Source: Glacieibacterium arshaanense (GTDB lineage Bacteria > Pseudomonadota > Alphaproteobacteria > Sphingomonadales > Sphingomonadaceae). Taken from it: DNA of 64,000 nt. Below are positions 1 through 9,348 of this stretch, piece after piece; position 1 is the stretch's first letter; every line of letters starts with the position of its first letter. The stretch covers positions 434,001 through 498,000 of the forward strand of contig NZ_SIHO01000002.1 of NCBI RefSeq assembly GCF_004681125.1. Direction: 5' to 3'. A program made the translations under genes and the position numbers. Below the pieces are notes generated by a model. The model saw only the letters and a list, made by a program, of their open reading frames with translations. It was not told the origin of the DNA and searched no databases.

Positions 1-811
1 GCACCACCCCGTCCAGCACCGGCAGCGCCCCTGATGCGAACGGCCGCCTGGCCTTGCGCGGGTGTGCGCGGTCACCGGGCAGGTCGAGCAGGTCGTTGAC
101 GACATAGGCGCTCGATGCCGCGGTGCAGAAGCAGACGAACGCCAGCGTCGACAGAATGAGGTTTTCGATGCTGAGCTTGTGGCCGGCGAACATCGCCAGG
201 AACACCAGGCTGTTCTTCGCCCATTGGTGCGGGCGGATGGCGCGCACATAGTCCTTAAGCCGGCGGTGCGGCGTCGCCACCACCTGTGTATCGGCCGCGA
301 CCTGCGCCGCAAGCGCCGCCAGCCGCGGGCTGCGCGCCACCACCAGCGCCTGGCGCGCCGCCGCCCAAACCGGCAGATCGACGGCGGTGTCACCGACATA
401 GTCGAAGCCGCCGCGCCCGAAGCGCGCCACCAGTTGCGCCGCCTTGGCTTCGCCAGCCATATTTGTTGTGCCGTCGCTGCCGATGACGCCGGCAATGCCG
501 CCGATATGGTCGGCCAACGCCTCGACCAGTCGCGAGTCTGACGCCGAGGCGAGATAGACCGGCCGGCCTTCGGCCTGTGCGGTGCGGATCAGCGCGACGA
601 CTTCAGGGCGCAATGGCAAGGCGGCGACACCGGGGTCGACACGGTCGGCGAGCTGTGCCTTGAGCGCGGCCTTCCCTTGCGTCAGCCAGCCGAACAGCCG
701 CGGCGTCTGGAACGGATGCCGCGCAACGAACTGCAGCGCGCTTTCGTGAAGCAGGTCGGTCATCAGCAGCGTGCCATCGACATCGACAGCGAGTGGAACG
801 GGGGCGTTCAT
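1..811 (-). CDS. HAD-UbiA fusion prenyltransferase (3' end beyond window)
   Basis: About 270 N-terminal residues are present; the rest lies left of base 1. Residues 1-190 form a HAD-like phosphatase domain with the nucleophile motif DVDGT near residue 10 and a later GDTAVDLP acidic loop. After it comes a UbiA membrane prenyltransferase domain with the Mg/diphosphate motif NDLLDLPGDRAHPRKARRP. This architecture is typical of UbiA proteins that transfer a phosphosugar such as phosphoribose to polyprenyl phosphate, with the HAD domain as possible phosphatase. The ATG at 811 overlaps the TGA of the upstream oxidoreductase (ATGA), so the two are translationally coupled. Family assignment is firm; the substrate is inferred. 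Confidence 0.87.
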   Translation of the reverse strand, partial: MNAPVPLAVDVDGTLLMTDLLHESALQFVARHPFQTPRLFGWLTQGKAALKAQLADRVDPGVAALPLRPEVVALIRTAQAEGRPVYLASASDSRLVEALADHIGGIAGVIGSDGTTNMAGEAKAAQLVARFGRGGFDYVGDTAVDLPVWAAARQALVVARSPRLAALAAQVAADTQVVATPHRRLKDYVRAIRPHQWAKNSLVFLAMFAGHKLSIENLILSTLAFVCFCTAASSAYVVNDLLDLPGDRAHPRKARRPFASGALPVLDGVV

Positions 812-2112
812 GCCTGGCCCAGCCTTGCCGCCATTTCGCGCCCCAGCCGGACGCTTTCCGAAATGCCGCGATCTTCGGGGTAATAAAAACAGGTGTCGGC
901 GATTTGCAGCCCGGCAATCGGCGTTTCGACCGGCGGGATCTTCGCGGCAAACCCCGGCTCGCAGATCGGCTGGGCATGGCGCAACCGTGCGACGCGGCGG
1001 CCGAGCACATCGGCTTGCGTCACCGCCGGATTGACGCGGCGGATCGCGGCGAACGCCTCGTCGAGCAGCGCGTCGTCGCTCCAGCCGAACTTTTCGTGGG
1101 TGACCGGCATGTAGTAGGGGACATAGACGATGGTGTCGCCGCCGGGCGTATCGCCGCCGAGGGGGCGCAGGTTCGAGAATTCAATGATGCCCGGAACCGG
1201 CACGCCGGGTTCGGTTATGTTGACCCAGAAGTGCGGCGTCACCGAGCGGCTGAGTTTGAAGATCAGGCAACACACGCCGATATTGGCGATGGCATCATAG
1301 CGCGCCTTCCAGTCCGCGGGCAGGTCGGGCACCAGCTTTGACACCAATGGCGTCGGCATCGTCGAAATGACTGCATCGGCGGCGATGGTGCTTTCGGGCG
1401 TCACGACACCGGTAACGTGGCCATCGGTGGTTTCGACGCGCAGCGCCGGGGTCGATAGCCGCAATTTGCCGCCGGCCTTGGCGAAACCATTGGCCAGCGC
1501 AGTGACCAGCGTTTCGCTGCCGCCTTCGAGATAACCGAGCTTTTCCTCGAACAGCGACTTGCGCGACCGGCCGATGCGCTTGACGCGCGTCCAGATCCAC
1601 GCCGCCGAAATCGGGTCGGCATAGTCGTAAAACTTCAGGTCAAACAGCGGCTTCCACATCTTGTCATAGACTTCGGCACCGCCCCAGCGCGTGATCCACT
1701 CGCGCGCCGATTGCGTTTCGAGCGCGTCCCAGCGGTCGCGGCGCGTCGATACGAACGCCAGCACGCCGTAGCGCAGCCGTGCCCACAGGCTCAGCCCCGG
1801 ATAGCGCAGCAGGGCGACCGGATTGCCCCATTCGTGCAGCCTTCCGCCCGAAAAATGCCCCATGGTGGTGGCGCGCCAGCGCAGCCGGTCGGCGATGCCG
1901 AGTTCTTCGAGCAACTTGAAGGTGGCGAAATCAGTGGTGCAGATGAAGTGGTAGAAGCGTTCGATCGACAGCCCGTCGAAATCGAAATGCGCGGCCATGC
2001 CGCCCGGCACATCACCGGCTTCGAGCAGGGTCACGTCATGGCCGGCGCGCGCCGCTTCCCATGCGGCGGCAAGCCCCATCGCGCCCGATCCGATGACGAC
2101 CAGCCGTGTCAT
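808..2112 (-). CDS. NAD(P)/FAD-dependent oxidoreductase, amine oxidase/PPOX-like
   Basis: A 434-residue flavoprotein opening with a Rossmann dinucleotide motif (VVIGSGAMGLAAAWEAARAG) and an acidic end of strand 2 (LLEAGD), followed by a PGG segment as in protoporphyrinogen oxidase, phytoene desaturase and UDP-galactopyranose mutase relatives. The GGSETL segment near residue 200 and the C-terminal segment ending in SVRLGREMA are typical of this superfamily's FAD-binding core. It is coupled to the downstream HAD-UbiA prenyltransferase by a 4-base overlap, suggesting oxidation of a polyprenyl-linked or sugar-lipid intermediate. The substrate cannot be read from sequence; a role in haem or carotenoid synthesis is less likely given the neighbours. 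Confidence 0.85.
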   Translation of the reverse strand: MTRLVVIGSGAMGLAAAWEAARAGHDVTLLEAGDVPGGMAAHFDFDGLSIERFYHFICTTDFATFKLLEELGIADRLRWRATTMGHFSGGRLHEWGNPVALLRYPGLSLWARLRYGVLAFVSTRRDRWDALETQSAREWITRWGGAEVYDKMWKPLFDLKFYDYADPISAAWIWTRVKRIGRSRKSLFEEKLGYLEGGSETLVTALANGFAKAGGKLRLSTPALRVETTDGHVTGVVTPESTIAADAVISTMPTPLVSKLVPDLPADWKARYDAIANIGVCCLIFKLSRSVTPHFWVNITEPGVPVPGIIEFSNLRPLGGDTPGGDTIVYVPYYMPVTHEKFGWSDDALLDEAFAAIRRVNPAVTQADVLGRRVARLRHAQPICEPGFAAKIPPVETPIAGLQIADTCFYYPEDRGISESVRLGREMAARLGQA

Positions 2113-2209
2113 CTCAAAACCCTAGCCCCCGAAATGCGCCTTTACGCGTCCGACGCGGCCATATCGCAACATTATATCGCCGCCAACAAGCATTGATTGT
2201 TGCGGCGGA

Positions 2210-3457
2210 TCAGTGCTGCGGTACGGCTTCGGGCGGGCCAAGCGTCGCCTGCCAGTCGGGAGTGCAATCCTGTAGCCACTTCGGGTGGTTGTTGGTGAAC
2301 AGACGCGGCATCAGCTTTTCGGCGAGATAGCTCGGGAAATGCGCCGATGTCGGGCCCATCAGAACCAGTGCGGCGAGCAGCGCGCCCGAAATGCGGCGGT
2401 CGCGCACTGTCGGCTGGGCGGTCTCGATACCCATGACACGCACCGCCACCACAGCCAGCCACGCGTTGCTGACCGCAAACATTAGCCAGCGGCCGTGATC
2501 GATGGCAATCGCCGACATGAAGATCATCGGCACCAGCGCGACAAAGCCGAGCAGGCATTTGACCAGCAGCGAGCGGTCGAACAGCACGCGGCAGTTGACC
2601 AGCAGCACGACAAAGCACGCCGCAATCACCCATGGCACCGCGCGGTCGCTGAACGCCATGCACAGGCTGGTCCCGATCGAGCGGAAGCCGCTCCACGTAA
2701 GATAGGTTGCGATGTCGAAAATCCGGCCATTGTCGGCGACCAGTCGTGCACCCCGCACCGTCGCAGCGATGCCGGTGACATCATCGCCAAAGTGCTGGCG
2801 CGCCAGTGCCGCCAGCGCCAGCAGGACCATCAGCAGCGCATATGCGCTGATACCGTGCGCCAAATCGACCTTGCCTTGCCGGTGCGTCAGAAACCACATC
2901 GCCACCAGCATCGGACCACCGTAGATGATCGCAGTCTCGTGGATCAGCGAGCCGATGAACAACAGCAGCACCGGAATGAAGAAGCGTCCGCCAAGCGCGG
3001 CGATCAGGCTCCACGCGATGATGCCGCAGATCAGCATGTCGCTACGACCGGGATCACGGCTCCAGCCCCAGAACAGCTGCGGCGACACCAGCATGAACAC
3101 GGCAAACCAGCGCCACAGCCGGTCATCGCGCGCGATCAGCCGCCGCAGCAGCAGCGCCATCGGCAGCGCCAGCATGACCGCACCGAAGAATTGGTAGATG
3201 GCGGCGGCCGACCCGCCATGCGCCGCCGTGCCACCGTCGATCAGATAGACGATGCTGCCGCCCAGCCCGCGCCGGATGAAGCCATTGTCGAAATAGTTCG
3301 GGGTCAGGACGGCGATATTGTACGGCGAAATGTCGGTGAACTTGTAGTCGGCGTAGCGCAGCATGCCGAAGATCGTCCGGCGGCAGGCGATCGCCACCGC
3401 CAACAGCGCGGCGATGAACGGCAGCAATGCGCCGCGGGATTCTGTTCTGCCTGTCAC
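2210..3457 (-). CDS. Polytopic membrane protein of unknown function
   Basis: The 415-residue protein has a short charged N-terminus and then about nine or ten hydrophobic segments, the first near residues 10-26. A conserved-looking segment NYFDNGFIRRGLGGSIVYL lies in the first periplasmic loop around residues 54-72; similar loops occur in multi-pass proteins of polysaccharide and glycolipid gene sets. I do not recognise a named family with confidence. It lies 97 bases upstream of the flavin oxidoreductase on the same strand, so the three leftmost genes could be one transcription unit. A role as glycan polymerase, ligase or lipid-linked sugar glycosyltransferase is only an inference from context. 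Confidence 0.75.
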   Translation of the reverse strand: MTGRTESRGALLPFIAALLAVAIACRRTIFGMLRYADYKFTDISPYNIAVLTPNYFDNGFIRRGLGGSIVYLIDGGTAAHGGSAAAIYQFFGAVMLALPMALLLRRLIARDDRLWRWFAVFMLVSPQLFWGWSRDPGRSDMLICGIIAWSLIAALGGRFFIPVLLLFIGSLIHETAIIYGGPMLVAMWFLTHRQGKVDLAHGISAYALLMVLLALAALARQHFGDDVTGIAATVRGARLVADNGRIFDIATYLTWSGFRSIGTSLCMAFSDRAVPWVIAACFVVLLVNCRVLFDRSLLVKCLLGFVALVPMIFMSAIAIDHGRWLMFAVSNAWLAVVAVRVMGIETAQPTVRDRRISGALLAALVLMGPTSAHFPSYLAEKLMPRLFTNNHPKWLQDCTPDWQATLGPPEAVPQH

Positions 3458-3502
3458 CTTGCCCCCAACCCGCCGTTCACCGCGCGGCCCTTCCAGCTGC
3501 CG

Positions 3503-4180
3503 TCAGTGCCGCGCCTTGCTGGCGGCTTCGATTTCGCCAACGCGGTCGCCCATCCGCTTGTCGAGCAGCGCCTTGACCATCTTGAGGATTTCGGGCCGTG
3601 CCGTCGCTGGCGTGCCGCCACCAAGCGGCGCCGGGTCATATTCCAGTGTCAGCTGGATGCTTTCGGCCACGTCACGGCCGTGCATCGATTCGATGACCTT
3701 GAACGCAAAATCGATCCCCGAGGTGACGCCGCCTGCGGTGATGCGGTCGCGGTCGAACACCACGCGCTCTTGCACAAAGGTCGCCCCGAACAGCGCCAGG
3801 CTGTCGCCCCAGGCCCAGTGGCAACCGGCGCGGTAGCCGTCGAGCAGCCCTGCCGCCGCTAGAATCAGCGAGCCGGTGCAGACGCTGGTCATCAGCTTGG
3901 CGCCCGGCGCCTGCGCGCGCAGCCAGTCGAGGATTTCACCATCAGTCATCAACGCCGTGCAGCCATAGCCACCGGGCACGCAGACCATGTCGAACTGGCC
4001 GCTGTCGGCCAGCGTCAGCGTCGGCATCAGCGCGAGGTTACAGTCGCTCATGATCGGTGACTTGTCCTTCCAGACAAAGTCGACCGTCGCGCCGGGCATG
4101 CGGCTGAGCACCTGCGCCGGCCCGGTCATGTCGAGCTGCGTCAGGTTGGGATAGAGCAGGAAGCCGATCCGGAAAGCCAT
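3503..4180 (-). CDS. DJ-1/PfpI family protein, isonitrile hydratase-like
   Basis: A 225-residue DJ-1/PfpI domain protein. The nucleophile elbow is visible as SVCTGS (Cys near residue 100), and a glutamine-amidotransferase-like VCPGGYG-type turn reads VPGGYG near residue 69. Overall it resembles isonitrile hydratase InhA and the DJ-1 half of GlxA-type regulators, but no AraC helix-turn-helix domain follows, so it is an enzyme or stress protein rather than a regulator. It starts 12 bases after the alanine dehydrogenase gene on the same strand and is probably co-transcribed with it. Whether it hydrates isonitriles or acts on another small electrophile cannot be decided here. Confidence 0.88.
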   Translation of the reverse strand: MAFRIGFLLYPNLTQLDMTGPAQVLSRMPGATVDFVWKDKSPIMSDCNLALMPTLTLADSGQFDMVCVPGGYGCTALMTDGEILDWLRAQAPGAKLMTSVCTGSLILAAAGLLDGYRAGCHWAWGDSLALFGATFVQERVVFDRDRITAGGVTSGIDFAFKVIESMHGRDVAESIQLTLEYDPAPLGGGTPATARPEILKMVKALLDKRMGDRVGEIEAASKARH

Positions 4181-4191
4181 GCGCGGTCCCC

Positions 4192-5289
4192 TCAGGCAAC
4201 GTGCGGCAGGCCGAGCGCCTCGGCAACGGCGGCGTGGCGGATATGCCCGCCGCTGACATTGAGCCCCATTGCCAGATGAGGGTCGGACGCCAGCGCCGCA
4301 TCGGCACCGAGATTGGCCAGCCGCAGCACGAACGGCAGTGTCGCGTTATTGAGTGCAAACGTCGAAGTGCGCGCCACTGCACCGGGCATGTTGGCGACGC
4401 AGTAATGAATAATGCCGTCGACGACATAGACGGGGTCCTCGTGCGTCGTGGCGCGGCTGGTCTCGAAACAGCCGCCCTGGTCGATGGCAATATCGACCAG
4501 TACCGAGCCGCGCTTCATCAGCTTGAGCATGTCGCGCGTCACCAGCTTGGGGGCTGCCGCACCCGGAATCAGCACCGCGCCGATGACGACGTGCGCCCGC
4601 GCAATCGCCGCCGCGATGGCGGCCTTGGAACTGAACTGGGTTTTGACGCGGCCTTCGAACATGTCGTCGATTTCGGCGAGTCGCAGCGTCGAGATGTCAT
4701 AGATGGTGACATCGGCGCGCATGCCGACCGCCATCTGCGCCGCGTTGACCCCCGAAACGCCGCCGCCCAGAATCGCCACGCGCCCCGGTGCCACGCCGGG
4801 AACGCCACCGAGCAGGATGCCACGGCCGCCTTGCGCCTTTTCAAGATAATGCGCGCCGACCTGCACCGACATGCGGCCGGCGATTTCGGACATCGGCCGC
4901 AGCAATGGCAGCCCGCCGGCGCGCTCGGTGACGGTTTCATAGGCGATGCAGATCGCGCCCGATTTCATCAGCGCCTCGGCCTGCGGCTTGTCGGCGGCGA
5001 GGTGGAGATAGGTGAACAGCACCTGTCCGGGCCGCAGCATCGCGCATTCATGCAACTGCGGTTCCTTGACCTTGACGATCATATCGGCGGCGGCAAACAC
5101 CGCGGCGGCGGTCGGCACAATCGTCGCACCGGCGGCGACATAGTCGCGGTCGGTGAAATCGATGCCGCCGCCGGCGCCGGTTTCTACGGTGACCGTGTGG
5201 CCGGCCGCGGTCAGCTCGGCGACCGAAGGCGGGGTCAGTCCGACGCGATATTCGTGAACCTTGATTTCCTTGGGCACACCGACATGCAT
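4192..5289 (-). CDS. ald: Alanine dehydrogenase
   Basis: Catalyses reversible NAD-dependent oxidative deamination of L-alanine to pyruvate and ammonia in the cytoplasm. The 365-residue product begins with the family signature [17 protein letters not shown]. The substrate-binding Lys (VKVKEP), catalytic His (FTYLHLA) and catalytic Asp region (DIAIDQGG) are present, and the NAD fold carries [15 protein letters not shown]. Three candidate starts lie together: GTG 5298, ATG 5295 and ATG 5289. I chose 5289 because the ribosome-binding site GGGAG sits eight bases upstream. The divergent 231-base gap to kup must hold both promoters. Confidence 0.96.
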   Translation of the reverse strand: MHVGVPKEIKVHEYRVGLTPPSVAELTAAGHTVTVETGAGGGIDFTDRDYVAAGATIVPTAAAVFAAADMIVKVKEPQLHECAMLRPGQVLFTYLHLAADKPQAEALMKSGAICIAYETVTERAGGLPLLRPMSEIAGRMSVQVGAHYLEKAQGGRGILLGGVPGVAPGRVAILGGGVSGVNAAQMAVGMRADVTIYDISTLRLAEIDDMFEGRVKTQFSSKAAIAAAIARAHVVIGAVLIPGAAAPKLVTRDMLKLMKRGSVLVDIAIDQGGCFETSRATTHEDPVYVVDGIIHYCVANMPGAVARTSTFALNNATLPFVLRLANLGADAALASDPHLAMGLNVSGGHIRHAAVAEALGLPHVA

Positions 5290-5375
5290 GGTCATCACTC
5301 CCTGACAAATCCGCGCTATTCATAACGTGTGGCAATAGCCTTGTCGCCTGAATGTGCGACGCCTGGATGCGACAG

Positions 5376-5404
5376 TTGCGGGGCATGGGGCACTGTGCTA
5401 ACGC
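5376..5404 (+). promoter_or_regulatory. Candidate sigma-70-type promoter for kup
   Basis: A TTGCGG -35-like hexamer at 5376-5381 and a TAACGC -10-like hexamer at 5399-5404 are separated by 17 bases, 116 bases before the kup start. The -10 match is weak and this is position-based inference only. Confidence 0.25.
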
Positions 5405-5520
5405 CCGCGCCTCGACTGGGGCTTTGGAACCGCAAGGTCGGCAAGGGGCAACACTATCGTGATCGTCCGCGTTTCAAACCGGTGCAGCCTCGCGTGCACC
5501 AAGGTCCATGGTCAGGACTG

Positions 5521-7422
5521 ATGACAGCACAAGCCGCAGAAGCCAAACCGGGCGCCGGCCACCATCATCCTGATGGTGCGGTAAAGCTCGCCGTCGGCGC
5601 CATCGGCGTCGTGTTCGGCGATATCGGTACCAGCCCGCTCTACGCGTTCAAGGAAACCTTCATCGGCCATCACCCGCTGGCGGTCGACCAGCTGCACATT
5701 TTCGGCGTCGTCTCGTTGATCTTCTGGTCGATGATGCTGATCGTCACGGTCAAGTACGTCAGCGTCATCATGCGCGCCGACAACCGCGGCGAAGGTGGCT
5801 CGCTGACCCTGCTGGCGCTGATTTCGCGGCTGTCGCCGGGCGCAGGGCGCGCGCGCTGGCTGGTGCTGCTCGGCGTCATGGCGACCGCGCTGTTCTTTGG
5901 TGACGCGATCATCACGCCCGCCATGTCGGTGCTGTCGGCGGTCGAGGGGTTGATCGTTGTTGAGGCCAAGCTCGAGCCGGTGGTCTTGCCGATCGCCATC
6001 ACCATCCTCATCGGGCTGTTCGTCATCCAGTCACGCGGCACCGCCAAGGTCGGTGCGCTGTTCGGCCCGATCATGATCTTTTACTTCAGCACGCTGGCGG
6101 TGCTCGGCGTCGTCAATGCCGTGCGCAACCCCGAAATTCTTGGCGCGCTCAACCCCTATTGGGCGGTGCAGTTCTTCCTCGATGACCCGCTACGCGGCTT
6201 CCTGGCGCTCGGCTCGGTCGTCCTCGCCGTCACCGGTGCCGAGGCACTCTATGCCGACATGGGGCATTTCGGACGCGGGCCGATTCGCATCAGCTGGCTG
6301 TGGATCGTGCTGCCGGCGCTGACGCTCAACTATCTCGGCCAGGGCGCGCTGCTGCTCGCCACGCCGGCGCATGTCGTCAATCCGTTCTTCCTGATGGCAC
6401 CCGAATCGCTCCGGCTGCCGCTGGTCATCCTCGCCACCGCTGCCACCGTCATCGCCAGCCAGGCGGTGATTTCCGGCGCCTTCTCGGTGGCGCAACAGGC
6501 GGTCCAGCTCGGCTTCCTGCCGCGCCTGAAGATCACCCACACCAGCGCGCGCGCCGCCGGACAGATCTACATTCCGGTGATCAACTGGGCGCTGCTGTTC
6601 CTCGTGGTGCTGCTGGTGCTCGGCTTCAAGTCGTCGACCAACCTTGCGGCCGCTTACGGTATCGCGGTCACCGGCACGATGTTCATCGACACCATCCTCG
6701 TCTCGGTGCTGATCCTGACCATCTGGAAATGGAACAAGCTGTGGGCGATTCCGATGCTCGCGGTGTTCTTCATCGTCGATACGGCCTATTTCGCTTCGAA
6801 CCTGACCAAGGTGCCCGACGGTGGCTGGTTCCCGCTGCTCGTCGGCGCCATCACCTTCACCTTCCTGACGACCTGGGCGAAGGGCCGCCGGCTGATGATG
6901 GAACGGTTGCGCGAAAGCGCCATGCCGATTGAGGTGTTCATCAAGTCCGCCGCCACCGCCGCCATCCGCGTGCCCGGCACCGCGGTGTTCATGAGCTCGT
7001 CGCCCGAAGGCGTGCCGCATGCGCTGCTGCACAACCTAAAGCACAACAAGGTGCTCCACGAACGCATCCTGATCCTGACCGTGGTGATCGACGAAGTGCC
7101 GTATGTCGACGGCGAGGATCGTGTCGAAGTGCGTGACCTCGGCGCCAACTTCTACCGCATGGTCGTCCGCTACGGCTTCATGCAGGAGCTCGACATTCCC
7201 GGCGTGCTCAAGCTCGTCGAAAATTGCGGGCCGAAGATCAAGATGATGGACACCAGCTTCTTCCTGGCGCGCCAGACACTGCTGGCGTCGGACCGCCCGG
7301 GCATGCCGATCTGGCGCGAGAAGCTGTTCTCGTGGATGCTGGCAAACTCCGAAAGCGCGATGGAGTTCTTCAAGCTGCCGACCAACCGCGTTGTCGAACT
7401 GGGTTCGCAGGTCGAAATCTAG
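5521..7422 (+). CDS. kup: Low-affinity potassium uptake protein Kup
   Basis: A 633-residue inner-membrane K+/H+ symporter of the KUP/HAK/KT family. After a short cytoplasmic N-terminus rich in His ([10 protein letters not shown]) comes the family hallmark [17 protein letters not shown] in helix 1, followed by about twelve transmembrane helices and a soluble C-terminal domain of roughly 170 residues. The frame is open back to 5329, but the ATG at 5521 gives the normal family length and places the signature at the usual distance from the N-terminus. It is monocistronic and convergent with the downstream cyclophilin gene; a paired palindromic repeat fills the space between the two stop codons. 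Confidence 0.96.
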   Translation: MTAQAAEAKPGAGHHHPDGAVKLAVGAIGVVFGDIGTSPLYAFKETFIGHHPLAVDQLHIFGVVSLIFWSMMLIVTVKYVSVIMRADNRGEGGSLTLLALISRLSPGAGRARWLVLLGVMATALFFGDAIITPAMSVLSAVEGLIVVEAKLEPVVLPIAITILIGLFVIQSRGTAKVGALFGPIMIFYFSTLAVLGVVNAVRNPEILGALNPYWAVQFFLDDPLRGFLALGSVVLAVTGAEALYADMGHFGRGPIRISWLWIVLPALTLNYLGQGALLLATPAHVVNPFFLMAPESLRLPLVILATAATVIASQAVISGAFSVAQQAVQLGFLPRLKITHTSARAAGQIYIPVINWALLFLVVLLVLGFKSSTNLAAAYGIAVTGTMFIDTILVSVLILTIWKWNKLWAIPMLAVFFIVDTAYFASNLTKVPDGGWFPLLVGAITFTFLTTWAKGRRLMMERLRESAMPIEVFIKSAATAAIRVPGTAVFMSSSPEGVPHALLHNLKHNKVLHERILILTVVIDEVPYVDGEDRVEVRDLGANFYRMVVRYGFMQELDIPGVLKLVENCGPKIKMMDTSFFLARQTLLASDRPGMPIWREKLFSWMLANSESAMEFFKLPTNRVVELGSQVEI

Positions 7423-7443
7423 CGCCCGGCGTAGAGGGGTCTA

Positions 7444-7481
7444 AGAGCCTCCGGCGGGCAGGGCCTCAGGCCCTGCACCCA
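7444..7481 (+). repeat. Palindromic 3'-end repeat, copy 1a
   Basis: Begins AGAGCCTCCGGCGGGCAGG, 22 bases after the kup stop, and ends CCTGCACCCA. The core GCAGGGCCTCAGGCCCTGC is a 9-bp stem around one base. With the opposing copy 1b it forms a long inverted repeat between convergent genes. Confidence 0.9.
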
Positions 7482-7501
7482 TTTGAAGAGCGCCGAACAA
7501 T

Positions 7502-7539
7502 TGGGTGCAGGGCCTGAGGTCCTGCCCGCCGGAGGCTCT
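7502..7539 (-). repeat. Palindromic 3'-end repeat, copy 1b
   Basis: Minus-strand copy abutting the cyclophilin gene; its first bases overlap the TAG stop (7538-7540). The core read in gene sense is GCAGGACCTCAGGCCCTGC, one mismatch from a perfect palindrome. Separated by 20 bases from copy 1a. Confidence 0.9.
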
Positions 7540-8407
7540 ACTTCCCGGCCCGTACCGGAACCCGGACATTGCACGCATCCACCGCCCCCGCCGGCCGCAT
7601 GAAGAACGCATCCGACCGGTTGGCGCGCGCCTTCATGTAATCGGCAAAGCTCGGTGACGTCGTCAGCATGACCTCGATCCGCGGCTGTGCGCCGGCGGGC
7701 AGGTCGCTCGCCATGCGGGCGCCGGTGATCGGCAGCCGCTCGCGCTCGGTCTTGTAGAAGCCCAGAGCCTCGGTGCCGCGCGGCAGTGACGACAGCTTCT
7801 CGATGCCGGCGACGATGCGCCCGACGCCCGCCATGTTGCGGTCGAGGTGGCGTGGCGCATGGCCGATGACCGCGTAAAGCTCGCCGCCGTCGCCGCTGTC
7901 GGGGGCATTGCCGCGCCCGACGCCGACCATGCCGTAGCAATGCTGGAGCCAGCCGGTCTTGGCCGCCTTGTCGACCGCGACCGGGAAGCCGTCGATGAAG
8001 CCGCCGGCATCGGCATAGGCATCGGGGCCGGGAATGGGCGTGAACGTCAGCCCGGCGAGCGGCCGCTCGAACTCGGGCGGCAGCGGCGCTGCCGGCACGA
8101 CCTTGTTTTCGGGAATTGCCCATTGCACGACGTAGTTGTCCTGCACGCGCACCACCGCGCCGCCACCAAAGGCGCCGCGCCGCACCATCGCCTTGATCGC
8201 CGCGACATGCGCGGGGGCAAACTGCGGTGCCAACTGCATGATGAAGCTGCCGCGCGGCGTATCGAACACCACCAGGTCATCGGGCGCTATCGCCGCCCAG
8301 GCGGCAGGCGGCGCGGAAGATTCGATATCCGACGGCGTCGGTGCGGCTGCGGTGGCGAGCAGCAGGGCAGCAAACAGCAGGGCATGGCGGCGCAGGGTAT
8401 GTTTCAT
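7538..8407 (-). CDS. Exported cyclophilin-type peptidyl-prolyl isomerase
   Basis: A 289-residue protein beginning with a signal peptide (MKHTLRRHALLFAALLLATAAA) that directs it to the periplasm, where it would assist outer-membrane or periplasmic protein folding. The mature part starts with the cyclophilin strand pattern VVFDTPRGSFIMQL, then the helix APAHVAAIKAMVRRG and the active-site region GGAVVRVQDNYVVQWA, in which the Arg matches the catalytic Arg of FHRV in canonical cyclophilins. The domain is divergent and carries long insertions, so activity is likely but not certain. The ATG at 8407 was preferred to the upstream frame extension because it gives a clean signal sequence. Convergent with kup. 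Confidence 0.85.
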   Translation of the reverse strand: MKHTLRRHALLFAALLLATAAAPTPSDIESSAPPAAWAAIAPDDLVVFDTPRGSFIMQLAPQFAPAHVAAIKAMVRRGAFGGGAVVRVQDNYVVQWAIPENKVVPAAPLPPEFERPLAGLTFTPIPGPDAYADAGGFIDGFPVAVDKAAKTGWLQHCYGMVGVGRGNAPDSGDGGELYAVIGHAPRHLDRNMAGVGRIVAGIEKLSSLPRGTEALGFYKTERERLPITGARMASDLPAGAQPRIEVMLTTSPSFADYMKARANRSDAFFMRPAGAVDACNVRVPVRAGK

Positions 8408-8461
8408 CGCGACAGACTGCCGAGGTTGGCGCAGCCGCGCAAGCGTCAAGCGTCAAGCAGC

Positions 8462-9226
8462 CTAGACGACAACGCGCCGGTACAGATGCCAGGTCGCGTG
8501 TCCGAGTACTGGCAACACGACAAACAGCCCCAGGAACAGCGGCAGCATCGCGACAAACAGCGTGATCGCGATGACGGCAGCCCAGATCGTCATCACCACC
8601 GTGTTCGACCGGACGGTGGCGAGGCTGACGATAATGGCGGTGACGAAATCAAGGTCGCGGTCGACGAGCAGCGGCAGGCTGATCACGGTGATCGAATAAA
8701 AGGCAAAGGCGATCAGCGCCCCGGCGATGCTGCCGACGATCAGCATCGCGAGGCCGGTACCGCTCATGAACAGTTCGATGCCTTGCGGGCCGTAATTCGA
8801 TTCGGACATGAACACCGCGTAGATGCCGTGCGCGATCATCAGCCAGAAGCTGAACGCGACGAACAGGATGGCGCCCATGGTGAGGATCTGTTCGTCGCCG
8901 CGCCCGCGCGAGGCACCCAGCACCGCGCCCCAGCGCATCGGCAGGCCGGCCTCGCGGCGGCGGCTGACTTCGTAGAGGCCGACCGCGGTGAACGGCGCGA
9001 GCAGCGGAAACCCCGCCGAGGCGACAATCAGCCATAGAAATTTGCCGCGGGCATAAAGCTCGAAATACAGCAGCAGCCCGGCAGCGACGTAAATCGACGC
9101 GAAAAACAGCCCGAATGCCGGACAGGCCTTGAAGTCCGCCCAGCCCGCCGCCAGTGCGGCCCGAAGATCATTTGTCGTGAGATTGCGCGCGACCGTTACC
9201 GGCGCGACCTGAGCCTGACCTGCCAT
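8462..9226 (-). CDS. DUF2189 integral membrane protein
   Basis: The 254-residue protein matches the DUF2189 family by length and pattern: a short N-terminus, then about six hydrophobic helices, including FFASIYVAAGLLLYFEL, LFVAFSFWLMIAHGIYAVFM and a C-terminal ending GHATWHLYRRVVV. The conserved loop AAGWADFKACPAFGLFF precedes helix 1 and VSRRREAGLPMRW follows helix 2. Function is unknown; family members sometimes sit near respiratory genes. A GGGAGTG ribosome-binding site precedes the ATG at 9226. The gene lies between the cyclophilin gene and purB on the same strand, with a repeat copy at the purB side. Confidence 0.85.
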   Translation of the reverse strand: MAGQAQVAPVTVARNLTTNDLRAALAAGWADFKACPAFGLFFASIYVAAGLLLYFELYARGKFLWLIVASAGFPLLAPFTAVGLYEVSRRREAGLPMRWGAVLGASRGRGDEQILTMGAILFVAFSFWLMIAHGIYAVFMSESNYGPQGIELFMSGTGLAMLIVGSIAGALIAFAFYSITVISLPLLVDRDLDFVTAIIVSLATVRSNTVVMTIWAAVIAITLFVAMLPLFLGLFVVLPVLGHATWHLYRRVVV

Positions 9227-9311
9227 CGCCGTGACACTCCCACCCCGTCGACCCCCGTCGAGGCGGATGGTGCATCAAGTCAGGCGATGCGGCAAGCCGC
9301 GTATCTTCAAT

Positions 9312-9348
9312 CGGGTGCAGGCCTCAGGCCTGCCCGCCGGAGGCTCTT
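9312..9348 (-). repeat. Palindromic 3'-end repeat, copy 2 (single)
   Basis: Single minus-strand copy whose first bases overlap the TAA stop of purB (9347-9349). The core is GCAGGCCTGAGGCCTGC, an 8-bp stem around one base, ending CCTGCACCCG. Unlike copy 1 there is no opposing partner; the next gene is on the same strand. Confidence 0.9.
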
